From positions 124,001-188,000 of the forward strand of contig NZ_JABGCI010000007.1 in assembly GCF_019799905.1 (NCBI RefSeq): DNA of 64,000 nucleotides. Direction: 5' to 3'. The first letter of the stretch is position 1; each line of letters opens with the position of its first letter. Both the position numbers and the translations under genes were made by a program. Shown one piece after another: positions 20,020-28,295 of the stretch. The notes below the pieces were generated by a model. It saw nothing but the letters and a program-made list of their open reading frames with translations, did not search any database and was not told the origin of the DNA. This DNA comes from Trujillonella endophytica. Its GTDB lineage: Bacteria > Actinomycetota > Actinomycetes > Mycobacteriales > Geodermatophilaceae.

Positions 20020-20733
20020 ATGCCCGTGACCGCCGAGTCGCTCGCCCGCTTCGCCGGCCTGCTCGCCGAACCCAGCCGGGCGGCGATGTGCCTGGCCCTG
20101 CTCGACGGGCGCGCCTGGACCGCGGGCGAGCTGACCCGGCACGCCGGGGTCGCTCGCGCGACCGCCAGCGCCCACCTGAGCGCCCTCGTCGCCGCCGGGG
20201 TGCTGACCGAGCGGCGGCAGGGGCGTTCCCGCTACCTCAGCCTGGCCGGTCCCGACGTCGCCACGGTCCTCGAGGAGCTCGGGGCGGTCGCCGGCGAGCG
20301 GGCCCGCCCCACGTCGCTGCGGACGGCGCGGGCCGGCGCCCGGCCGGCGGCGGCCCGCACCTGCTACGACCACCTCGCCGGGGAACTGGGCGTCGCGGTG
20401 TTCGGCGCGCTCGTGGACCGGGGCCTGCTGACCGACGCGGCGGGCCCGGGCGTGACGGACGCCGGACGGGCCTGGTTCGCCGAGGTCTGCCCCGGATGCC
20501 TCGGCGCGGCCTCCCGGCGCCCCCTCGTCCGGGCGTGCCTGGACTGGACCGAACGCCGCTCCCACCTGGGCGGCCGCCTCGGTGCCGCGCTCCTCGGCCG
20601 CGCCGTGACCTCGGCCTGCCTGGCACCGGTCCCCGGCCTCGAGCGGGCGTTGACCGTGACCGACCGCGGCCGCGAGGCGTTCGCCGACCTCCTGGGTCCG
20701 TGTCCGTCCCCGTGCGAGGCTGCACGACCGTGA
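20020..20733 (+). CDS. ArsR-family winged-helix regulator
   Basis: A 237-residue ArsR-type repressor. The N-terminal helix-turn-helix reads LLAEPSRAAMCLALLDG through GVARATASAHLSALVAAGVLTER, followed by the wing RQGRSRYLSL. The C-terminal half carries ARTCYDHLAGELGV, a motif frequent in a long ArsR subgroup, and CPGC, a possible metal or redox site. The ATG at 20020 has GAGGA eight bases upstream. Its last codons overlap the next gene (GTGA), so it is coupled to the mycothiol-type isomerase. Its likely target is this intergenic region. Effector unknown. Confidence 0.88.
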   Translation: MPVTAESLARFAGLLAEPSRAAMCLALLDGRAWTAGELTRHAGVARATASAHLSALVAAGVLTERRQGRSRYLSLAGPDVATVLEELGAVAGERARPTSLRTARAGARPAAARTCYDHLAGELGVAVFGALVDRGLLTDAAGPGVTDAGRAWFAEVCPGCLGAASRRPLVRACLDWTERRSHLGGRLGAALLGRAVTSACLAPVPGLERALTVTDRGREAFADLLGPCPSPCEAARP

Positions 20734-21518
20734 GCCTGGACCACGAGCGGCTGACCGCTGTCCTCACCGACCAGACCGAGCTCCTCCGCGACGTCGTCCG
20801 GCAGGCCGACCCCGCCACCCCGGTCCCCACCTGTCCGGGCTGGACCATCGGCGCGCTCGTCCGGCACCTGGCCGGCGGGCAGCGCTGGGCCGCCGACCTC
20901 GTGGCCACCCGCGCGCCGGAGCCCCCGGACGACCGCTCCTTCCGCGACGTCGTCCGGGACGCCGAGCAGACCCCCGCCGAGCTGGACGTCCAGCTGACCG
21001 CGGGTTCCGCGGCCCTGGCCGCGGCGCTCCGGGAGGCCGGCCCCGACGCGCCGCTCTGGACGCCGCTCGGGCCCGGCGGCGCCGGCTTCTTCGCCCGCCG
21101 CTTCGCGCACGAGACCGTCGTGCACCGGGCCGACGCCACGCTCGCGGCCGGCCTGCCGTACGAGCTCGACCCCGAGGTCGCGGTCGACGCGCTGGACGAG
21201 TGGCTGGAGCTCGCCTCGCTGCCGCAGATGCTCGAGCTCTTCCCGGAGCGGCGCGCGCTGCTGGGGCCGGGCCGCACCGTCCACCTGCACGCCACCGACA
21301 CCCCCGCCGGGCTCGACGCCGAGTGGGTGGTCGACCTGACCGGCGCCGTCCCCACGTGGCGCCGGGCGCACGAGAAGTCCGCCGTCGCGGTCCGCGCTCC
21401 GCTGACGGATCTGCTGCTGGTCGTCTACGGGCGGCGACGCGTCGAGGACGCCGGCGCCGAGGTCTTCGGCGACCGCGACCTGCTCGACAGCTGGCTGGTG
21501 GGCAACCCCTTCGGCTGA
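20730..21518 (+). CDS. Maleylpyruvate isomerase-family mycothiol-dependent enzyme
   Basis: A 262-residue DinB/MDMPI-fold protein. The N-terminal metal-binding domain shows TCPGWTIGALVRHLAGGQRW (first His) and FARRFAHETVVHRADA (H-x3-H). This His triad binds a divalent metal in mycothiol-dependent maleylpyruvate isomerase. The C-terminal domain is the SCP2-like part (VHLHATDTPAGLDAEWVVDL). The GTG start overlaps the ArsR stop by four bases. mshC in the same window shows that the host makes mycothiol. The exact substrate is unknown; DinB-type thiol transferase is the alternative. Confidence 0.85.
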   Translation: MSLDHERLTAVLTDQTELLRDVVRQADPATPVPTCPGWTIGALVRHLAGGQRWAADLVATRAPEPPDDRSFRDVVRDAEQTPAELDVQLTAGSAALAAALREAGPDAPLWTPLGPGGAGFFARRFAHETVVHRADATLAAGLPYELDPEVAVDALDEWLELASLPQMLELFPERRALLGPGRTVHLHATDTPAGLDAEWVVDLTGAVPTWRRAHEKSAVAVRAPLTDLLLVVYGRRRVEDAGAEVFGDRDLLDSWLVGNPFG

Positions 21519-21560
21519 GCGCCCGGCTCCCCCGGGTGCCGGGGTGACAGGATCACGCCC

Positions 21561-22097
21561 ATGAGCGAGCAGCCGACCGACGGGACGACCGGGGAGATCC
21601 CGTTCGGGCTGCTGTGGGGCATCAAGCGGTCCTTCATCGCCTACGTGCGCCGCATGCCCGACGGTCAGGGCTCCATCCACGACGGCGCCCTCCCGCTCGG
21701 CGAGGACACCATCCTGTTCCCCGCCCTGGAGACCGCCGCCGACGGCGCGACCCCGGGCGCCGGCGCCGACCCCGACCACGTCTGGGCCTTCCGCGGCGAC
21801 GTCCGGTTCCGCGGGCACGCCGGGATGCTGTTCGTGCGGGTCGCCGCACCGCTGATCACGGTCCGCGGGGACCAGGCGGAGCTCTCCATCGAGGACCCCT
21901 ACGCCCGGGCCGACGCCGACCGCGTCCCCCTGGTGACCCTGCGGGTGGAACCCGGACCCGCGCCCGAGGGCGGGCAGGTGTGGCTGGGCTCCGACGTCCG
22001 GCTCACCGAGGCCGGCTCGGCGCTGTTCAACGACGTCTACCAGCCGGGCGAGCCCTTCGAGCAGCTGAGCGTCTACCTGCCGCTGCCCGGCTCCTGA
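21561..22097 (+). CDS. HtaA-domain protein without export signal
   Basis: A 178-residue protein resembling a single HtaA domain, known from corynebacterial surface heme-binding proteins. The hallmark LLWGIKRSFIAYVRRMPDGQG opening (residues 16-36) and FRGDVRFRGHAGMLFVRVAAPLI are visible. Unlike HtaA, it has no signal peptide, lipobox or membrane anchor, so it should be cytosolic. The ATG at 21561 is the only sensible start. It follows the isomerase gene at 42 bases and is convergent with the HAD gene, with two bases between stops. Heme binding is an inference from the family. Confidence 0.72.
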   Translation: MSEQPTDGTTGEIPFGLLWGIKRSFIAYVRRMPDGQGSIHDGALPLGEDTILFPALETAADGATPGAGADPDHVWAFRGDVRFRGHAGMLFVRVAAPLITVRGDQAELSIEDPYARADADRVPLVTLRVEPGPAPEGGQVWLGSDVRLTEAGSALFNDVYQPGEPFEQLSVYLPLPGS

Positions 22098-22099
22098 CC

Positions 22100-22846
22100 T
22101 CAGCCGCAGCAGTCGGCCGCCGCGGGGCCCGAACCGGTCAGCAGGGCGGCCAGCTCCGCCGGGCTGAGGCCGGCGAGCGTCTCGCGCAGCACCAGGCCCG
22201 GCGCCGGCTCGATCGTCTGCATGGCCGGCACCCCGAGGACCGCGGCGCCCGCCGCGAGCCCCGCCGTCACCCCGACGACCGAGTCCTCGACGACCACGCA
22301 GCAGCGCACGTCCACCCCGAGCGCGGCCGCCGCCTGCAGGTAGGGCGCCGGATCGGGCTTGCGCGCCGGCACCTCGTCCCCGCAGACCGTCACGTCGAAG
22401 GGGTCCCGGCCCGGGAACGCCCGGCCCATCGACGCCAGGACGAGGTCGGCCAGCCGCCGCGACGTCGTCGTCACCAGCGCCGCCGGGATCCCCGCGGCAT
22501 GCACCGCGGCGAGCAGCTCGCGCGCGCCCGGGCGCCAGTGCACGCCCGCGGCCATGAGCACGGCGACGCGGTCCTCGATCCAGCGGGCGTCGGCGAGCAG
22601 CCGGGGCTCGTCGGAGGGCAGTCCCAGGTCGGCGTAGAGGACGCCGAGCGCGGTGCGCATGCTCGTGCCCACCGTCGCCGCCCGCCCGGCGGCGCTGAGC
22701 TCGCCACCGAGGCGGGCGGCGAGGGACGACAGCGCCTCGCCCCAGTACTCCTCGGTCTCCACCAGCGTGCCGTCCATGTCGAACAGCACCGCCTGCAGCT
22801 CGTTCCGGGCCGGCGCGGGCAGGGGGCTGATCTCGGGCGTACGCAT
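22100..22846 (-). CDS. HAD-superfamily phosphatase, beta-phosphoglucomutase-like
   Basis: A 248-residue HAD hydrolase. Motif I is LFDMDGTLVET (nucleophile and acid Asp), motif II is VTTTS, and motif III/IV is RKPDPAPYLQAA with VVVEDSVVGV. The cap is helical. The C terminus ends CCG. The ATG at 22846 is preferred over the GTG nine bases earlier because TACCGT sits seven bases upstream, giving a leaderless start. It is divergent from the CoA-transferase gene. The sugar-phosphate or nucleotide substrate is unknown. Confidence 0.88.
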   Translation of the reverse strand: MRTPEISPLPAPARNELQAVLFDMDGTLVETEEYWGEALSSLAARLGGELSAAGRAATVGTSMRTALGVLYADLGLPSDEPRLLADARWIEDRVAVLMAAGVHWRPGARELLAAVHAAGIPAALVTTTSRRLADLVLASMGRAFPGRDPFDVTVCGDEVPARKPDPAPYLQAAAALGVDVRCCVVVEDSVVGVTAGLAAGAAVLGVPAMQTIEPAPGLVLRETLAGLSPAELAALLTGSGPAAADCCG

Positions 22847-22853
22847 CCCGACC

Positions 22854-22859
22854 ACGGTA
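22854..22859 (-). promoter_or_regulatory. Leaderless -10 element of the HAD gene
   Basis: TACCGT on the minus strand, seven bases before the ATG at 22846, with no Shine-Dalgarno between. Confidence 0.4.
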
Positions 22860-22903
22860 GCTAGCGTCGGCGGCCGACCGGACCACGACCGAGGAGCACC
22901 GCG

Positions 22904-23980
22904 ATGGACCTACCGGGACCGCTGGCCGGCCTCCGCGTGCTGGACGCCTCGACGCTGTACGCCGCACCGCTGCTGGGTGCGCTGCTGGCCGACCACGGCG
23001 CCGACGTCGTCCTGCTGGAGCCGCCCGGCGGGCACGCCTTCCGCTCCTCGGCCTTCTGGCCGCTGACCGCCCGCGGCAAGCGGTCCCTGGTGCTCGACCC
23101 GGACGCCCGGGCCGGTGGGCCGGTCCTGACCGCGCTGGTCGCCGCCGCGGACGTCGTCGTGGTCAACGAGCCGGCGCAGCGGCTGGCCGGGCGCGGGCTG
23201 GACCCGGCGGCGCTGCTGGCGGCCAACCCCGCGCTCGTCGTCGCGCACGTCAGCGGCTACGGGGCCGACGGCCCGTACGCCGACCGGCCGGGCAACGGCA
23301 CCCTGGCGGAGGCCTTCGCGGGGCTCACCCACGTCACCGGCGACCCCGCGGGACCGCCGGTGCTGCCCTCGGCCCTGCTGGGTGACTCGGTCATGGCCTG
23401 GGCCGGCGCCTTCGGGGTGCTGGCGGCCCTGCACGCCGGCGGCGGGCGCGTCCTGGACGTCAACCCGGTCGACGCGGTGCTGCACGTCTCCGGGACGGTC
23501 CTCACCGGCGTCGCCGAGGGGCGGCCGGCACCGGGCCGGCTCGGCAGCCGTCTGGCCGGCGCGACGCTGCGCGGGGTCTTCGCCACCGCCGACGGCCGCT
23601 GGATCGCCACGAGCGTGTCCACCGAGCGGCAGCGCCGGGCGCTCGCCGGGCTGGCCGGCGCCCCCGACGCCTCCGGGCCGGCCCTGGAGGGCGCCGTCCG
23701 CGCCTGGGTGGGCCGGTCGGACCGGGACGACGTGCTGCGCGAGGCGGCCGCCGCGCGGCTGCCGGTCGCGGCGGTCAACGACGCCGACGACCTCGCCCGC
23801 GACCCCCACCTGCGGGCGCGCGGCGCCCTGCGCACGCTGCGGGCACCCGACGGGCGGCAGGTCACCGTGCCGGCCCCGGCGCCCCGGACCGTCGGGTCGC
23901 CCCCCGACCGGGGGACCGGCCGGCTGCCCGGGCCGGGCGAGCACACCGCCGAGGTCCTCGCGGAGTGGACCGCCGGCTGA
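22904..23980 (+). CDS. CaiB/BaiF (class III) CoA-transferase
   Basis: A 358-residue family III CoA-transferase that moves CoA between carboxylic acids through an aspartyl-CoA intermediate. The N terminus LAGLRVLDASTLYAAPLLGALLADHGADVV is typical, and Asp161 in LLGDSVMAWAGA is the expected catalytic residue. VSGYGADGPYADRPG is the conserved Gly loop. The ATG has GAGGAG eight bases upstream. It is convergent with the enoyl-CoA hydratase gene (two bases between stops) and close to the acyl-CoA locus. Substrate unknown; alpha-methylacyl-CoA racemase is a related alternative. Confidence 0.9.
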   Translation: MDLPGPLAGLRVLDASTLYAAPLLGALLADHGADVVLLEPPGGHAFRSSAFWPLTARGKRSLVLDPDARAGGPVLTALVAAADVVVVNEPAQRLAGRGLDPAALLAANPALVVAHVSGYGADGPYADRPGNGTLAEAFAGLTHVTGDPAGPPVLPSALLGDSVMAWAGAFGVLAALHAGGGRVLDVNPVDAVLHVSGTVLTGVAEGRPAPGRLGSRLAGATLRGVFATADGRWIATSVSTERQRRALAGLAGAPDASGPALEGAVRAWVGRSDRDDVLREAAAARLPVAAVNDADDLARDPHLRARGALRTLRAPDGRQVTVPAPAPRTVGSPPDRGTGRLPGPGEHTAEVLAEWTAG

Positions 23981-23982
23981 GC

Positions 23983-24750
23983 TCAGCCCCGGCGGCGGAC
24001 CCGCTCGCGCAGCCGCTCGACGCCGGCCAGGTAGGCCGGCTGGCGCTGCGACCAGTCCTGCGCGACCTGCTCGACCTCGGCCGCCATCCGGCCGACGGAC
24101 AGCGCCGGCCCCAGGCCGAGCGTGGCCTTGGTGCGGCGGAGCAGTTCCCGGTCCCGGCCGGCGACCCTCGCCGCGAGCCCTCCGACGACCGCGCCGAGCT
24201 CGTCGTCGGCCACGCTCCGCCAGACCAGGCCGCAGTGCTGCGCCTCCTCGGCGGTCACCACGTCCCCGAAGAGGATCAGCGCGGCCGTCCCCTGCCGGCC
24301 GATCCGCTCCTGCATCCGCGTCAGGAAGCCTCCGCCGGGGTGGATGCCCACGTCCAGGAACCGGATGTCGAAGGTGACGCTGCGCGCGGCGACGACCGCG
24401 TCGCAGGCCAGCAGGAAGTTCACCCCGGCGCCGATGACCGGCGCGTGCACCGCGGCGACCACCGGGACCGGCAGCGACGCCAGCGCGGTGAAGCCGTCGT
24501 AGACGGCGGCCGGGTCACCCGAGGGCTCCAGCAGGGAGTCGACGTCCCCGCCGGCGGAGAAGACCGGCCCCTCGGCGCGCAGGACGACGACGTGCACCGA
24601 CCGATCGCGCCGCAGGTCGGCGCAGATCCGGGCCAGCTGCTGCACCAGCACGGGGTTGCAGCTGTTGCGGCGGCCGACGTCGACCAGCGTCACCTCCGCG
24701 ACCCGGTCGCGCACCGCCACCGTCACCGCGGTCCGGTCGTCAGCGGACAC
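23983..24750 (-). CDS. Enoyl-CoA hydratase/isomerase-family (crotonase) protein
   Basis: A 255-residue crotonase-fold enzyme. The oxyanion-hole segments GPVFSAGGDVDSL and HAPVIGAGVNFLLACDAVVAA are present, and IHPGGGF replaces the usual second catalytic-loop sequence. The exact catalytic Glu pattern of true hydratases is not clear, so it could be an isomerase or another crotonase enzyme. It uses the ATG at 24750 and is divergent from the small gene before the acyl-CoA synthetase. It probably takes part in beta-oxidation-type catabolism in the cytoplasm. Confidence 0.88.
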   Translation of the reverse strand: MSADDRTAVTVAVRDRVAEVTLVDVGRRNSCNPVLVQQLARICADLRRDRSVHVVVLRAEGPVFSAGGDVDSLLEPSGDPAAVYDGFTALASLPVPVVAAVHAPVIGAGVNFLLACDAVVAARSVTFDIRFLDVGIHPGGGFLTRMQERIGRQGTAALILFGDVVTAEEAQHCGLVWRSVADDELGAVVGGLAARVAGRDRELLRRTKATLGLGPALSVGRMAAEVEQVAQDWSQRQPAYLAGVERLRERVRRRG

Positions 24751-24851
24751 GGGGCCTCCTGTCCACGTCGCCGTCTGTGAGGCACAATCATAGCAATGAT
24801 GGGATCACCGCCTCGTGCGTCGGATGGACGTCCCACGGGAGGAGGACCGCG

Positions 24852-25163
24852 GTGAGGCTGTCCCGCTCGAGCCTGTGCAACCTGCTCCTGGAGGACGGCG
24901 AGGAGGACCTGGCCGTCCTCTTGGCCCGCGCCGACCTCCCCGACGTCCTCGACACCGAGCGGGACGCGGCGGCCCTGAGCGCCCTCGGGCTCGGGGAGCA
25001 GGACCTGCAGGCCCTCCTCCCCGCCGTGGGGAGCGACCCGGCCGGTTCCTCCCCCGCTGCGGACGCGCCCGGCGACGCCGCCGTCCGGCAGACCATCTCC
25101 TCCCGGTGGGCCTCCCTGGTCTCGGCGTGGACCGCACCCGACGGGCCGGCCGGGCGTGCCTGA
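24852..25163 (+). CDS. Small acidic hypothetical protein ahead of acyl-CoA synthetase
   Basis: A 103-residue soluble protein rich in Asp, Glu, Leu and Ala. The GTG start at 24852 is supported by a strong GGAGGAGG Shine-Dalgarno six bases upstream. The frame is open 25 codons further up, but without one. The sequence begins MRLSRSSLCNLLLEDGEEDLAVLL and has helical, leucine-rich character; no family is recognised. Its stop is 40 bases before the acyl-CoA synthetase start, so the two are probably cotranscribed. Confidence 0.6.
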   Translation: MRLSRSSLCNLLLEDGEEDLAVLLARADLPDVLDTERDAAALSALGLGEQDLQALLPAVGSDPAGSSPAADAPGDAAVRQTISSRWASLVSAWTAPDGPAGRA

Positions 25164-25203
25164 GCCCGCCGTCGCCCAGCGACACGAAGAAGGAGCCCTC
25201 CCC

Positions 25204-26928
25204 GTGGTCGAGGCGATCCGGACCGTCCCCGCCCGCCTGCGCTGGGAGGGTGCGGCGACCCTGCCCCCGGCCGCCCGCGAGGCCCTGCTGGGTCCGGGGG
25301 CCCGCTTCGAGCTGGGCACGGAGGACGTCCTCGGCCGGCCGCACACCGTCTTCCTGCACCGGCCGCGGACGCTGCGCGCGCTGCTGGAGGACAAGCCCGA
25401 GGCCGCGCTGGACCTGCCGTTCCTGTTCTCGGTGCCGACGGGCCGGCAGTGGACCTACCGGGAGGCGATCGAGGACGTCGACGCCACCGCCACGCTGCTG
25501 CAGGAGCGGTACGGCCTGCGGGCGGGCGACCGGGTGGCCATCGTCGCCGCCAACCACGCCGAGTACGCGGTGCTCATGTGGGCCGTGGTCACCCTCGGCG
25601 CCGTCGTCACCAGCCTCAACGGGTGGTGGACCGCGCCGGAGCTCGCGCACGGCATCGCCCTGACCTCACCGGTGCTGGTGGTCGGCGACGAGCGGCGCCT
25701 GGCCCGCCTGGACCCCGCCTCCGTGCCCGACGGCGTGCCCGTGGTGCGGCTGCACGAGCTGCACGCCGACGCGCAGCAGCTCTCCGGCCGGCGGCCGGCC
25801 CCGGTCGAGATCGCGGAGGACGACCCGGCGGTCATCCTGTTCACCAGCGGCACGACGGGCCGGCCGAAGGGCGCGACGCTGTCGCACCGCAACATCGTCA
25901 ACTTCGCCCTGGTCGGCCTGCTGGCCGGCGCGATGGCGCGGGCCGCGGCGCCGGCCCCCGCCCCCGGTGCGCCGCCCGCCCCGGCGCAGCAGTGCGCGAT
26001 CGTCACCGGCCCCCTGTTCCACGTCTCGGGGATGGTGTCGGTCCTGGTGACCGCCGCGGCGTCGCCGACCAAGCTGGTGTTCCCCGAGCCCGGCCGCTGG
26101 GACCCGGTCGTGCTCATGGAGCTCGCCCAGGAGCACCGGGCGACCTACCTCTCCGGCGTCCCCACGCAGTTCTGGCGGCTGCTGCGGCACCCCGACGTCG
26201 ACCGCTACGACCTGGGCTCCATCACGGCCGCCTCGACCGGCGGGTCCGCGTTCGCCCCGGAGCTGGTGCGGGCGCTGCACGACCGCTTCCCCCGGGTGGT
26301 GCTGGGCAACGGCTACGGGATGAGCGAGTCGGTCGGGCTGGGCGCCCGCATCGGCAACGCCCAGTTCCTGGAGGTGCCCGAGTCGGTGGGGCCCGCGCAG
26401 GCGACGGTCGAGATCGAGGTGCGGCGCGAGGACGGGTCGGTCGCGGCCGAGCACGAGGTCGGCGAGATCCACCTGCGCAGCCCGTCGATGTTCCTCGGCT
26501 ACTGGAACGACCCCGCCGCCACCGCGGCCGCCTTCGACGACGACCGCTGGTACCGCACCGGCGACTTCGGGCGCGTGTCCGGTGGGCTGCTGTTCCTCGA
26601 GAGCCGCCGGCGGGACCTCATCATCCGCGGCGGCGAGAACGTCTACCCGATCGAGATCGAGAACCGCCTCGTCGAGCACCCCGACGTCGACGACGCAGCG
26701 GTGATCGGCGTGGACCACCCCGACCTCGGGCAGGTGCCCAAGGCCTTCGTCGTCCCGCGGGCCGGCTCGGATCTCACCGAGGCCGCCGTGCGCGAGTGGT
26801 GCGGGCAGGCGCTGGCGGCCTTCAAGGTGCCGGCCGCGGTGGAGTTCCGTGCGGCGCTCCCGTACAGCGACACCGGCAAGCTGCTCAAGGTGCGCCTCGA
26901 GGAGGAGCAGCGCGCCGGGTCCGCCTGA
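25204..26928 (+). CDS. Class I adenylate-forming acyl-CoA synthetase
   Basis: A 574-residue AMP-binding enzyme that activates a carboxylic acid to acyl-AMP, then acyl-CoA. Motifs: FTSGTTGRPKG (213-223), GNGYGMSESVG (A5), WYRTGDFGRV (A7), RRRDLIIRGGENVYP hinge, and the C-terminal catalytic Lys in SDTGKLLKVRL. The GTG at 25204 is preferred because GAAGGAG lies eight bases upstream; a GTG 48 bases earlier overlaps the small gene. An Ala/Pro-rich loop near residues 245-260 is an insertion. It begins the acyl-CoA catabolic region. The acid could be a fatty, aromatic or sterol side-chain acid. Confidence 0.93.
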   Translation: MVEAIRTVPARLRWEGAATLPPAAREALLGPGARFELGTEDVLGRPHTVFLHRPRTLRALLEDKPEAALDLPFLFSVPTGRQWTYREAIEDVDATATLLQERYGLRAGDRVAIVAANHAEYAVLMWAVVTLGAVVTSLNGWWTAPELAHGIALTSPVLVVGDERRLARLDPASVPDGVPVVRLHELHADAQQLSGRRPAPVEIAEDDPAVILFTSGTTGRPKGATLSHRNIVNFALVGLLAGAMARAAAPAPAPGAPPAPAQQCAIVTGPLFHVSGMVSVLVTAAASPTKLVFPEPGRWDPVVLMELAQEHRATYLSGVPTQFWRLLRHPDVDRYDLGSITAASTGGSAFAPELVRALHDRFPRVVLGNGYGMSESVGLGARIGNAQFLEVPESVGPAQATVEIEVRREDGSVAAEHEVGEIHLRSPSMFLGYWNDPAATAAAFDDDRWYRTGDFGRVSGGLLFLESRRRDLIIRGGENVYPIEIENRLVEHPDVDDAAVIGVDHPDLGQVPKAFVVPRAGSDLTEAAVREWCGQALAAFKVPAAVEFRAALPYSDTGKLLKVRLEEEQRAGSA

Positions 26929-26948
26929 CCGGGCGGGCACGGACACGA

Positions 26949-26984
26949 CGAGGGGGGACGGCGCCGCGGCGCCGTCCCCCCTCG
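26949..26984. terminator. 17-bp perfect inverted repeat, bidirectional terminator
   Basis: Arms 26949-26965 and 26968-26984 are perfectly complementary with only GC between. It lies between the stops of the convergent acyl-CoA synthetase (26928) and amidohydrolase (26995) genes. A C/T-rich right arm replaces a classical T-tract. Confidence 0.8.
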
Positions 26985-26994
26985 GTGGCCTCGC

Positions 26995-28182
26995 TCAGAC
27001 CGGGCGACGGGTCGCGAGGAACCAGCCGTTGTCCTTCATGACCTTCTCGGCGTCGGCCATCGTGTAGTCGAAGTTCTCCAGGTCCTTGATGTAGGACGCC
27101 GGGTCGGCCAGGCCCTCCACGTGTGGGTAGTCCGAGCCCATGAGGATGTGGTCGGCGCCCAGCAGCTGGAGCAGGCTCTTCAGCTCGTCCTCGTAGAACG
27201 GGGCCACCCAGACGTGCCGCCGGAAGGTCTCCCGCGGGTCCTCCGGGAACAGGTGCGGCACCTGGCCCCAGGCCTTGGTGAGCTTCTCGAACAGGTGGAA
27301 GACCCACGACGAGCCGGTCTCGATGGCGGCGATGCGCAGGTTCGGGAACCGGGAGAACAGGCCGAGGGCCAGGTGGCTGGCGATGGTGTCCTGCATGTAG
27401 CTGGCCGAGTGCAGGCTGCGGAAGGCGTTGGCGCGGAAGGCCTCGGCGAAGTCGTTCTCGCCCCAGTCGCCCAGGTACCTCGTGTAGACGGTGTCGCCGC
27501 CGTGGTAGATCACGGTGATCCCGGAGTCGTTGGCCAGCTGCCAGAAGCCGTCGAACATGCGGTCGCCCGGCGCCTTGAGGCCGAGGACCGTGTTCACCGG
27601 GCCGCCGACCATGACCACGAAGCGGGCGTCGTGGTCCAGCGCCCACTGCAGCTCGCGGACGGCGTTCTCGGGGTCGGACAGCGAGATGTAGGGCGCGGCG
27701 AAGATCCGATTCCGGTACGCGAAGCCCCAGTCCTCCTCCATCCAGCGGTTGAAGGCGCGGAAGGCGGCGGCGGCCGCGGGCAGGTCGTGGCACAGGGCCT
27801 GCTCCATGCCGACCCCGAGCGTGGGCAGCATGATGCACGCCTCCATGCCCTGGCGGTCCATCAGCGCCAGGCGCGCGTCGCGGTCCCGGTACTCGGGGCG
27901 GATCGGCTCCAGCTCGCCGAACAGCTTGCTGGTGTCGGCGCCCTTGGGGTTGCGGCCGCGGAAGTACTCGTCCATCACGCCGGGCGCGGCGACCGGGTCG
28001 AACGTCGGGTTGGGGATGAACTTGTTGACCTTCTCCCCCACCAGCAGCCGGGTCTTGCCGTTGACCTCGACCCACTGCATCGCGCGCTTGCGGTACTGCG
28101 GCTCGATGTGGCGGGTGAACGCGTCGAGCGCCTCGTAGTAGTGGTTGTCGCAGTCGAAGAACCGGAACGGCAGTTCGGTCAT
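26995..28182 (-). CDS. Amidohydrolase-family TIM-barrel metalloenzyme
   Basis: A 395-residue member of the amidohydrolase_2 (ACMSD-like) family, which decarboxylates or hydrolyses small carboxylic substrates with a divalent metal. The N-terminal metal motif is FFDCDNHYYE. Later conserved points are VIYHGGDTVYTR (His), AAIETGSSWVFHL, and GSDYPHVEG (Asp). The start is taken at the ATG 28182; another ATG 12 bases upstream is possible. A 15-bp operator-like palindrome lies 80 bases upstream. It is downstream of the fused acyl-CoA dehydrogenase in the same direction, within the TetR-linked locus. Confidence 0.88.
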   Translation of the reverse strand: MTELPFRFFDCDNHYYEALDAFTRHIEPQYRKRAMQWVEVNGKTRLLVGEKVNKFIPNPTFDPVAAPGVMDEYFRGRNPKGADTSKLFGELEPIRPEYRDRDARLALMDRQGMEACIMLPTLGVGMEQALCHDLPAAAAAFRAFNRWMEEDWGFAYRNRIFAAPYISLSDPENAVRELQWALDHDARFVVMVGGPVNTVLGLKAPGDRMFDGFWQLANDSGITVIYHGGDTVYTRYLGDWGENDFAEAFRANAFRSLHSASYMQDTIASHLALGLFSRFPNLRIAAIETGSSWVFHLFEKLTKAWGQVPHLFPEDPRETFRRHVWVAPFYEDELKSLLQLLGADHILMGSDYPHVEGLADPASYIKDLENFDYTMADAEKVMKDNGWFLATRRPV

Positions 28183-28261
28183 GAGCTCGCGCATCTCCCT
28201 CGGAGTCGGCGTCGGGGACCGTCTGCGCGACCGCCGGGGGCGCGCGTCGACGTCACGAACA

Positions 28262-28276
28262 TAGAACGATGTTTCA
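28262..28276. promoter_or_regulatory. Operator-like site 1 (TAGAACGATGTTTCA)
   Basis: A 15-base partial palindrome (AAC-N3-GTT core) lies between the amidohydrolase start and the fused dehydrogenase stop. It matches site 2 at 31415-31429 in 13 of 15 bases when that site is read on the minus strand. Probable binding site of the adjacent TetR regulator. Confidence 0.6.
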
Positions 28277-28295
28277 GTTAGGGCAACCCCGCGGG

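Noticed and set aside
24787..24800. ATCAT-AGCA-ATGAT palindrome as an operator between divergent genes
   Set aside because: Only five-base arms; could equally be a -10 (TATGAT) of the crotonase gene. Not strong enough to list.
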